64,000 bases of DNA, taken from the NCBI GenBank assembly GCA_002946415.1, contig NJPS01000034.1, forward strand, positions 744,001 to 808,000, read 5' to 3'. Positions 55,184-64,000 of the stretch are shown here, piece after piece. Within the stretch, counting starts at the first letter, position 1, and each line of letters begins with the position of its first letter. This stretch comes from Rutstroemia sp. NJR-2017a BVV2 (Eukaryota; Ascomycota; Leotiomycetes; Helotiales; Rutstroemiaceae). A program made the position numbers and the translations under genes. The notes beneath the pieces were generated by a model. That model worked only from the letters and a program-made list of their open reading frames with translations. It did no database searches and was not told the origin of the DNA.

Positions 55184-57871
55184 TTTGATAGATGGTGTTC
55201 TGTTGAAAGATAGAAAGATTTATTTGAATATATAGATATGTGAAAGGACGAAGATAAGACTGCTGATGAATAGAAAAAAAGAGCTTTTCCTCGAGACCTA
55301 CCGTGGTTTCTTATACATTTACATCTCGCAGCAAACAGCTCCCAAGGCCAGCCAAGCAAATGATGAACCCTAACTCAAATGGACTCAAAGCCAAAACACA
55401 TGCGACCACGGAAGGGATTAGCCACCGACTCAATGCGCGGTACGAAATTGCACCGCTCGCTCGCTCTACTGCAAGTCCGATGAAGGGCGAAGCGACAGCG
55501 AGTTTGATAGCTCCATGGCCATGGCTGCGCGTGTTGAGGATCCGTCCGGTTTGAGCTGCGAGGATGTTGCTGATACAATGCGATGCGAGATGGGAGCTGT
55601 GGCCTGTAGTGCGGGAGTTAGGATGGCTGGCAAACATGATGGCGTCGCACTAATCCAGATGTGGACCTGGCGGTTTCCGGACGTCCAGCTTCATATCGAG
55701 CTGCGTTTTGGGGGTTTGGTGATGAGATGTTGGGGAGGAGTATGGACGCCAGATCGAGCGAAGGATTCCAATGGTGGTGGTTGGTGGATGCGGGCGTTTG
55801 TTGCGTGCAATGACAGTGTCGAACTCTTAATTTTCCATCTATGACGACGACAAGACATCGAATTACAGGTAGGCTTTCATTAGTTCACCGTAGAGAAATC
55901 AGGACGGTCAATCTCTCGGAAGCCAACAGTATGCTTTCTTTCGATAGAGTATGGCTGCCGCATGTTAGATCTCGCAGGCGTCGGATAGATGAAGATAGAA
56001 AGGGTTCCTCAAGCCAAAGCCGAGGTGTGGGTGGTATGAGGGGTGGGGAGCGCTGTAGAGGGCTGTAAAGGGCGGATCATAGTCCGTGCGAAGACCAACC
56101 CTCGGCGATTCAGCCAATCAATAATTGGCATTTCGTTTCCAGACGCATCGACTGCATCAAGTCGTAATCGACTTGCTCGGTTTCAAAAAGCTATAATCCG
56201 TGGGGTTGTCCGGGTGGTATACGAGCAGAACGAGGTAATCATTTTAATATAGAACATGTACAGCTGCAACATCTTTCGGCGTCAAGTCCAAACGCGAAGG
56301 CCGAGCCAGGCTTTACATAGACATCCAGACAAGTGAAGAGCTGCCCGTCGGCACGGTTGACGGTCTTCATGATGTTGAGCGTGTTTCTTGTTTCTTGTTG
56401 AGTGCATCTTCGGCGCGTGTGTGGAATAAATTCGCATGGCATTTGGAAGGTCGATTGAGGAGAACTACTTGGCGGTCCTGCAGTTTACGCCAATTACTCC
56501 GGGTGAGGTGAGTATACATATTACCTCGGCGGGACCACGTATCCTCTCCTACAAAAATATCCCATTAATCCCATCGCCATCAATTTCTCGTCGCGAATCG
56601 CAAATCTCAACAGTACGTGCTAGATTACTCTCTGACTATCGCGAGAAGTCAATGGGGTCGTATTCGTCAAGCAAACTTCGCACTTCTCAACGAAGTTGTC
56701 GATCTTTTTCAAGCCCGGGGGCCCAACACCAAAATCTAATTTGAGATTCTTTTCACCTCTGTCGACAAACAAGTCCAAACGCTTCTCAAAATAGTTCTCA
56801 ATACATTTTAAGGTACTTTCAAGTCAGAGCAACAGACCTAAGTTAACTAAATACCAACATCTTAATGTGTTGAATTTTGAGACGGCGAAGAGTATCAGAC
56901 CAAGAATTGGGCGTGCAGAGATGAAACCCCCACCGGAGGCTCCGTAAGGTTACCATGGCGTGCAGTAGAACCGTTCTATGTCCGCTGACTGCAAGATGGC
57001 TCTTGCGCGTGAATCTACCACAGCTAAGTGCATCTCATCTGAGACTTTTCAACATTTAGAATTGATCTGATCTGGTCATCTATTCTTCTCAATTCTTCTT
57101 ATTTCTATCTTGGCGCATGCTAGGCCTGACCATTGCTGACCGGAAGTCTATATGTCAATTGAAGGACTTGAGTTGTTTTTCTTTTGGCGAGAGCTGATGA
57201 AGGTTTTATGTCAATGTAGTTTCGAGTTGCACAGCGATTATCCACACAGCTATTCTTACAAGTTGCAAGTAGGCTCATCACTCGTGGCCGTTCGTGTTCC
57301 TGATTTCTTTCTCCGATACCTCGTGCTAGTATAGTCCACGCCATTCTTTAAACCCCACTATCCTTGCCAGAAAATTCTCCGTGCATCAGGTACCAGATAG
57401 ACCCTCAAGGCTAGCGGGTGCCGTCGCGCCTGGTACGAATGTGAGACGCCAACTCATCTTGTATCTGTATCCAAAGAAAAGGCCCTGGTTGACGAGTTCG
57501 CTTCGATTCCGCACTGCGGTATGATGGTAGGCTCGTTCGTGGGCATGTATGCACAGCTTGCTCACTTTCACGCAAGAGGTGATGTCAATCCTGAGGTCTC
57601 ACAAGAGCGGAAGATTGTCGTACGTTGATGCATTACGTTAAATGCTGTCAGACAACACTAGAGCTTGTCATATGGAACACGGATGAAGTTTATTTTGACG
57701 TTCAATAATAGTAGGACAGAAACGGGCAACACAGGGCCCTGTTCCACAAATCTAGCCGCATAGAGCGATGACTGCGCCGGTGGTAATATGGTACAAATGA
57801 AAAGAAAAATGCATTAGGTATCTTATGCTTTTGCGCTTTAAGTAGCAAAGAGAATGGACATGTAGAACGTA
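55184..57871. other. Long intergenic stretch, no gene recognised
   Basis: About 2.7 kb upstream of the reductase gene. The longest ORFs (55311-55637 minus, hydrophobic; 55515-55844 plus) overlap on opposite strands and show no domain. The near part is probably a large promoter. Confidence 0.5.
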
Positions 57872-59281
57872 TTATATACTGGGCTTTCTTCCCCATATGA
57901 TGTATCTGATTATTGTTAGCGACTACACAGCCAATACCCAGAGGGTTATTCGGCGTTCTCAAACTTACAAAGGTAGGTAGGCGTGTATATTCCTATTCCG
58001 TAGATCATGTTTTGCTCCCTTCATCAGCTCCTCTACTTCTCCGTCATCCCACTTCAGACTATGCGTTAGAATCGCTTTTAATGACGATAAACCTGCTGAC
58101 AAGTCCTTTCTTAGCATCATGCCGATTTCCTTCTCTTTGGAACCAAGTGGCCAATCGTTGATCGGAATGTGATATATAACTTCTGTCACGTCCTCGAACC
58201 CAATATCTTCCATCCATGCTTTGTACTGGGTTACATTCAACCATGGCCGACCGGCCATCTCGCCAGCTTTCGCACAAGCTTTGAACCACTTCTGCAGCGA
58301 TGTGTTGTTCAAGCTACCATCAATGGATTTTAGGGGTAACATGGGATCCAAAATCTGGGTATAACCGCCAGGAGCTAGGGCCTCAAAACTTTTTCTAAAG
58401 ATATCTTTCTGGTCTTGGAAGCAGAAGAATAAAACATTTAAGTGGATGAAATCGAATTTATGAGAAAATTCCCATGGATCTTCTGCATCGGCCACAATGA
58501 ATTCACAGTTCTCAGGTAAGCTGCGCGCTGATTAGTATGAGTCCCACTGAAACCGTAGAGAATGCTGATGATACCTTTTGTAATTCATCAAACTGAGATC
58601 CGTACCGATAACCTTGGAGTTAGGATACTCGGTAGCTTGTTCAATTAGTATCATGTCTGAGGTGATTAGCAGTGGATACAACTCACCAAATTCGACCGCC
58701 CATTTTCCTGTGCCTGTTCCAATATCAAGCACGTGGTACTCAGTTTGCGCGTCAGGATGTATTGGAGCCAAGAAGATCTTCCCGTCAAACACAACTCGTT
58801 GTATTTCAAGTTGGTGATCTGATAAAATCAGCACTGAAACTCTTTGAGAATCAAATCAGTGGACAATAGTTACCTAGTCTATCGAGTTCACGCTGTTCAA
58901 GTGGAATCAAGATATCAGCAAATTGCTCAATCCCCCAATATACAGACGTCCTCACCTGGTCATTGGGCAACAAATATTCTGCATTAGAAGATGCAGTCAG
59001 CACGATGATTCCACGAATGAATTATGAATTACATGATTGAGTACCTACTTCCTTCTTTGTACTGATGAAAAGTCCTCGTTTGCTTGTCACCAAAACCCGG
59101 CGGACTTTCAGGGTGCACAAAATCAACCGCCTTGCATTTGAGATGAGATTAGCGCCGATACTTGTGAGGCCGACGAGCCGTTGACGAATCCTCCCAAAAG
59201 AAAAAGGGCGGGAGGAATGCATACCGCAGGATCAACTTCCAATTCCTGCACCGTTGTGCTGGTCACGATGATGTCGAACAT
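57872..59281 (-). CDS. LaeA/UMTA-like SAM-dependent methyltransferase (eight exons, two microexons)
   Basis: Class I methyltransferase of the LaeA-like group; LaeA itself regulates secondary metabolism, but most paralogues have unknown targets. Exons in phase: 59281-59225, 59130-59049, 58978-58956 (23 nt), 58892-58874 (19 nt), 58818-58687, 58635-58575, 58520-57969 and 57905-57872, giving 319 aa. Family order is kept: RTFHQYKEGKYLLPND, QRELDRLDHQL, KIFLAPI, SAM motif I HVLDIGTGTGKWAVEF (about 89-104), YPNSKVIGTDLS, ENCEFIVADAEDPWEF, FDFIHLN, LAPGGYTQI, and the C-terminal YIIWGRKP, which only appears when the last 34-nt exon is spliced on. Agreement of eight phases with family sequence makes the model convincing. 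No biosynthetic cluster surrounds it. Confidence 0.88.
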
Positions 59282-59624
59282 GATATTTTAGGTGGCGCGT
59301 GCGGGATGAAATATGAAGCTTTCGTGATTGATGATTGTGGAAATAGTTGGGTCTGTATATGCAGAAGTATGAAGAGGACGAACGAACCGGTGGCCGGTGG
59401 TCGGTAGAAGAAAGGACACGGTCTTGAATCTTGGAGCAAAGGTGGGTTGAAATCCTTGACAATTAGAGTTCCACAATCCGCGAGAAATAAATGTTATATA
59501 CAGAACGTATGTCTTCCTAAAATGGGCAATCTTTGGGATATTTTTTTTTGGCGCTGTGCCACTTTTCCGAGCTCGCCTTTTGCGGGTTTGGGAATTCCTG
59601 GGTAGTGTAGTGGAAGGATGGAGA

Positions 59625-59646
59625 TTGAGCTTGAGCTTGAGCTTGA
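59625..59646. repeat. Hexanucleotide tandem repeat GAGCTT (about 3.5 units)
   Basis: Perfect GAGCTT units in intergenic DNA. Confidence 0.8.
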
Positions 59647-60312
59647 TGGAGGAATTGGTACCAAAGATGGTAAACCGATGCAACCGTATTGCTCAGGTGT
59701 GATAAGCAAGCCGGGGACATGGTACGAAAAGGGAATGATCTGAAGGGGGTTCTGAGAAGTTTTATGGGAGTGGTACCATGTGGTACCATGGTGGTGCAAG
59801 CGTTTTGAGCAGGCCTCAGACTGGCAGAGGCCGCAGATGGACATGATTCGCTTTGAGCACTCTGAGGCTCCGCGGATCCAGTTCCCCGCGGGCGGTGACA
59901 CCGATCAAATAGGTGTACAAGTACGAGATTGAGATTGCGCAGCGAAGGAATGTGCCGGTCGGTACGGAGGGACGCCTGCAGTTGCCATGCAGTGCGTGCA
60001 GTGCGTGCAGCGCAGGCTGCCGTCTGTGTGTGGTCTGTCTTAGGTGACACCGTGGTGGGTGATAAGATCTGATCAGATCATCCAAGACTTTTGAGGATAT
60101 AAGCCTCTGACCAATCGCGGCACGTTTAAGTCAAAAGTCCGCGACCGGAATGCCAATCATCGACGGCCTCTGAATCAGGGGTGCTATTTCCAACAAATTC
60201 ACAGTCCTTTGGACGGGACCCGAGTAATGGGAGCAATACAACGGCATTGCGTTAAGCTGGTTAGTCCGCGTGTCTACTGAAATCAGAGTTTGGGACCTTC
60301 AGGCTTCGGCTC

Positions 60313-60348
60313 AGGTATCAGGTATCAGGTATCAGGGCGCAGGTATCA
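60313..60348. repeat. Heptanucleotide tandem repeat GGTATCA
   Basis: Three adjacent units (60313-60333 region), then GGCGC and a further partial pair, in intergenic DNA. Confidence 0.8.
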
Positions 60349-61262
60349 GGTACCAAGCTCGCAAGGGCCATGGGCCCTCCATTGCCCGATGATACCTGCC
60401 CACGCTACCCAGGACCTACGGAGCAAGCACTTTACTGAGAACGAGAACACGTAAATTAGCCAGAAATAGTCATTCCAATTTGCAAGAGTTTGTACTTTGT
60501 AATTTGCATTTCACCGGCAGCAAGACCCCCACACGGGTCGCCATCCTATCGCGTCCCTGGCCATCCGTGAATTGATCAAGGGTCCCGCACAGCAACGCAA
60601 CGCACTCGGGTATAGACTCCTAGAGAGTCGAGACTATCAAACGAGCCATCGTCGCTTTCCCCCATATCCCATCGTCGCCCCTGTTTTGCCGACAGACTGA
60701 TATGATTCGTACGCTGCATGCTCCGCTCCTTATTATGTTTCACGCCCCATGAGGATGTCCCCTCAACCTTCGAGTCTTCGACCTTTCTACGGACCTATCT
60801 CCCCTGAGCCCTCGACTCCTCATATGCACCGAGGGGCCAACATGCGCCATTTCCAAAACATCTGAAAACTTTGGTAAACTGGGTCTCGGACGCACTGCAT
60901 ACGATGGCCTGATATAATGCTTGGTACCCGCGGTTTGAAATCCATCCAGACTGCAGGGCGAGCACATTCACATTCCTTCTAATGCATGCTACTTAGGCAG
61001 AATCTCCCCATTACCAGACGCCATTGGTTTGTTCAACTCTGCTGCACTCCACAGAGACCAGGAAGTTCAAACTTAAAGGAAAGACATGCTCTCGGGCGAG
61101 GCGGGAAATGAATTTGGATTGCCCCACCCGGAAAAAGATCGGTCCGACATTCTGGAGCTCTCTTCTCCCTCTCCCCGCAACGAAACCAGTATACGGAAGT
61201 ACTAAGCTCGGTCATCGGAACTCCAACATAGTGATATCGAATACTCGTTATGTACCATCGAA

Positions 61263-62445
61263 ATGATGATACGGCATGTATTTCGGTGCCGTAACTATGG
61301 CTTGCAGCTTCGGCAATTGCGATACCTCGCGACAGCCGCCGATCCCGCGGTAGGTCAAAGGAATGAACCTCAGCAACATGGGGACAACCGGATCAGAATC
61401 GTGGAGGTTGGACCTCGGGATGGATTGCAGAATGAGAAGACAATAATCCCGTTAGCCACGAAACTAAACCTGATCGAACGACTTGCGCAAACCGGGTTAA
61501 GAGATATCGAAGCTGGCTCTTTTGTCTCTCCAAAATGGGTTCCTCAGGTAAGACGGCTGTCTCTTGTTTAGGAAAATGTCGACTGACGTCTAATGCCCGC
61601 AGATGGCAGACGCAAGCGAAATCATGGAGCACATCCTTACGAAGCAGGACCCATCAAATCATTCTATCCGATACTCTTTCCTCGCACCAAATACGAAAGG
61701 ACTGAATAATGCGATGAGCATCTTAAATCGAAATCCGCATACATATTACGTCTCCGACGTTACAGATGACAAGGATGTCGCTTCAACAGATTCGTCCGCA
61801 AACAAGCCATACATTGAGATGTCTGTTTTTGCTGCTGCGACTGAGTCGTTTTCACAAAAGAATCTCAACTGCAGCATCGCAACCTCGCTAGAGCGGTTTA
61901 AAGAAGTCATACAGGGCGCGAAAGACACTGGTATGCGAGTACGCGCCTACATATCTGTCGTGCTGGGGTGCCCTTTCGAAGGATACGAGGTAGATCCTCG
62001 ACGAGTTGCAGAAATCGCAACAGACCTCCTAGAAATGGGGGCCGACGAGATTGACCTTGGTGATACAACAGGTATGGGTACAGGACCTCGGACTCTGGAA
62101 CTTCTACGTGCAATGCAAGCTGCAGGAGTCAGAAATGAGGATTTAGCCATGCATTTTCATGATACTTATGGACAAGCATTGGTCAATACAGTTGTCAGCT
62201 TGGAGCATGGAATTAGGACATTCGATAGCAGTGTCGGTGGGCTCGGTGGGTGTCCGTATAGTCCTGGAGCAACAGGAAATGTTGCTACAGAGGATATGGT
62301 CTACTTGATGGAGAGTATGGGTATGCATACTGGCATTGATATCAATGGCCTTGCCGATATTGGACAATGGATTACTGGTGAAATAGGGAAGCCAAATTCC
62401 AGTAGTGTTGGAAAGGCCCTAATAGGCGCCAGACAGCGGCAATAG
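61263..62445 (+). CDS. Hydroxymethylglutaryl-CoA lyase, probably mitochondrial
   Basis: Cleaves 3-hydroxy-3-methylglutaryl-CoA to acetyl-CoA and acetoacetate in leucine breakdown. Exons 61263-61547 and 61603-62445 give 375 aa. The basic N-terminus ([20 protein letters not shown]) is a likely mitochondrial presequence; the second Met is an equal start. Family motifs: [12 protein letters not shown] (about 47-58, substrate/metal Arg-Asp), [13 protein letters not shown] ending exactly at the splice junction, the metal-binding HFHDTYGQ (His279, His281), and the signature loop [15 protein letters not shown] with catalytic Cys at about 312. No C-terminal peroxisomal signal (ends ARQRQ). Confidence 0.94.
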
Positions 62446-62926
62446 TTTGGGATTTAGGCGTACGGTTTGGGTCTAAGTCTACTGTATAGCTCGTCTTCGT
62501 GAATTGCAAAACGTGTGCCGGAAGCAAGTTAAATGGGACTAGGTAATGAGAAACACTACAGATATGAGATGATCATGAACCTAATCCTGCTACTTCTCCT
62601 CAAATTGAAACCGATTAATAACTCATCGAATAACCTAAACATTTCACCTTAAACCTGTCAGTTGACATCTTCAGCAAGCTGGAGGTCATGCAGCTAAAAT
62701 GCCCGCCTTTAGGCACGTGATGCGATGCTCTACCTTGTTTTCGCTTATCGCAATTGCCTCGACATTCAAGCTAAGCTCCGCTCCACCAAAAGCAACTGAA
62801 GCTCTCCAACCTCTCCAACATCGAAGCTCTCCGCCTCGCAAAGCGTTTTTACCATCTCCCTGAAGCTTCCTGCGATCGGAAAGCTTTAACCACTTTTCAT
62901 TTTCGAAATCTCAACAGTCCGCAAAC
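62446..62926. other. Intergenic, V-ATPase subunit B promoter
   Basis: No gene seen. The 5' leader just before the ATG is C/A-rich. Confidence 0.6.
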
Positions 62927-64000
62927 ATGGGGGATCCAAGAGAATCGTCATCGTACAGTGTTACGCCTAGGATTAGGTACAATACCATCGGCGGTATCAA
63001 CGGTCCTTTGGTCATCTTGGAGAATGTGAGCTTGATGAAAGGGATAAAACTTCAGTCGGATTGTGCTTACGGAGTTCTAGGTCAAATTCCCTAGATACAA
63101 TGAGATTGTTAGTTTGACTCTGCCCGATGGCACAGAGAGGTCAGGTCAAGTGTTGGAAGCTAGAGGTACGTAGCCTATCTGCCATGTAAGCTTGCGAACA
63201 ATGAGACTGATGTTTACTACTCTGCAGGTGATCGAGCTGTTGTGCAGGTACGGGCAATGCAGATTTGAGCAAACCAACATCTTATACTAAAGGGCGGTTA
63301 GGTTTTTGAAGGAACTTCTGGTATTGATGTGAAGAAGGTATGGCAAAAACACAGGTGGCATATGCGATCAGAATCTGACGATGAATTCAGACCAAAGTCG
63401 AGTTTACCGGACACAGTTTGAAGTTGGGTGTCTCCGAAGACATGTTAGGTCGAATTTTCGATGGATCAGGAAGAGCAATTGACAAGGGCCCGAAAGTGTT
63501 GGCTGAGCAGTACCTGGACATCAACGGAAGTCCTATCAACCCATATTCTCGAGTAAGGTTGGCAAAAGCTGGCATGTTGGTTCTATGCTCACGTTTTCTA
63601 GGTGTATCCCGAAGAAATGATCTCAACCGGTATCTCTGCTATCGACACGATGAACTCCATTGCTCGTGGGCAAAAGATTCCTATCTTCTCGGCCGCCGGT
63701 TTACCGCATAACCAAATCGCTGCTCAGATTTGCCGACAAGCTGGTTTAGTTCAGAAACAAGGAGTCACCAACAAAGGCACACATGATGGACATGAAGAGA
63801 ACTTCTCTATTGTTTTCGCAGCTATGGGTGTTAACTTGGAAACTGCCCGTTTCTTCACCAGAGATTTTGAAGAGAACGGAAGTTTGGAACGTGTGACCCT
63901 CTTCTTGAACTTGGCCAATGACCCTACGTAAGCACGAATTCCATGCCCACTAACTCCCGAGTAAGGCTGACCGCTCACAGTATTGAACGTATCATTACCC
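62927..64000 (+). CDS. VMA2: V-type proton ATPase subunit B (5' part; continues past right edge)
   Basis: Non-catalytic nucleotide-binding subunit of the cytosolic V1 sector that acidifies vacuoles. Exons in phase: 62927-63025, 63081-63165, 63228-63247 (20-nt microexon), 63302-63337, 63391-63552, 63602-63927 and 63981 onward. The encoded sequence is highly conserved: [109 protein letters not shown] and NLANDPT-IERII. Subunit B lacks a catalytic P-loop, as here, where SAAGLPHN stands in its place. About half of the roughly 500-residue protein is present. Confidence 0.96.

Larger units (their letters stand above)
59282..61262. other. Long intergenic stretch with short direct repeats
   Basis: About 2 kb; the overlapping minus-strand ORFs have no domain. 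It contains several short tandem repeats and the divergent promoters of the methyltransferase and HMG-CoA lyase genes. Confidence 0.5.

Noticed and set aside
55311..55637. 108-aa hydrophobic minus-strand ORF upstream of the reductase
   Set aside because: No family resemblance and overlaps an equally long plus-strand ORF.
59494..60085. Overlapping minus-strand ORFs of 89-177 aa
   Set aside because: Three mutually exclusive frames over short-repeat DNA, no domain and no splice logic.
1..64000. tRNA, rRNA, CRISPR arrays, complete transposons or a biosynthetic gene cluster
   Set aside because: Looked for B-box-like GGTTCGAAxCC, regular spacer arrays, transposase or RT motifs, and PKS/NRPS cores; none was seen by eye.

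Overview
This is a 64 kb piece of nuclear chromosome from a filamentous ascomycete. The evidence is short (about 40-150 nt) GT-AG introns with CTAAC/CTAAT-like branch sites, monocistronic genes on both strands separated by 0.3-2.7 kb gaps, and typical Pezizomycotina families (fungal rhodopsin-like membrane protein, LaeA-like methyltransferase, DHN-melanin-type hydroxynaphthalene reductase, SPX-type phosphate transporter, Pex14/17-like peroxin). Repeated 2EXR genes, a fungal kinase-like gene and the melanin-type reductase suggest Leotiomycetes (Helotiales-like); that placement is inference. I saw no rRNA, tRNA, CRISPR, transposase or reverse transcriptase gene.

Layout. 0-10 kb: a rhodopsin-like membrane protein cut by the left edge, an SDR, and a 2EXR cluster with one dead copy (three in-frame stops, no frameshift) and two intact copies. 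10-16.3 kb: a two-repeat cystine-knot-like secreted protein and an eight-cysteine secreted protein, both needing splicing to be seen, with a DHA1-type MFS transporter between them. 16.6-22.2 kb: an SPX phosphate permease next to a secreted acid phosphatase, both on the minus strand, a plausible phosphate-acquisition pair. 22.7-27.7 kb: two orphan genes, then a tandem family of three small single-span membrane proteins (one decayed) ending at a 28-nt poly-G run. 28.2-36.7 kb: INO80 subunit Ies2, Pex14/17-like peroxin, a C2H2 zinc-finger protein, a kinase-like gene and an O-methyltransferase. 37.3-41.7 kb: an 11-exon amidase and a beta-lactamase-fold pseudogene. 43-49 kb: another 2EXR gene, a Cys-rich single-span surface protein, a chromodomain protein and a repeat-bearing orphan. 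49.3-55.2 kb: mitochondrial acetylornithine aminotransferase with an apparent GC-AG intron, a Ser-rich orphan, and the hydroxynaphthalene reductase. 57.9-64 kb: an eight-exon LaeA-like methyltransferase with two microexons, mitochondrial HMG-CoA lyase, and V-ATPase subunit B running off the right edge.

Housekeeping genes (ARG8, HMG-CoA lyase, VMA2, IES2, peroxin) alternate with accessory genes for secretion, uptake and secondary metabolism. No single biosynthetic cluster is visible: there is no PKS, NRPS or terpene cyclase. The most unusual items are the duplicated-exon cystine-knot-like protein, the eight-Cys secreted protein and the tandem small membrane-protein family. Exon models were made by eye from splice consensus and reading phase and have not been checked against transcripts.
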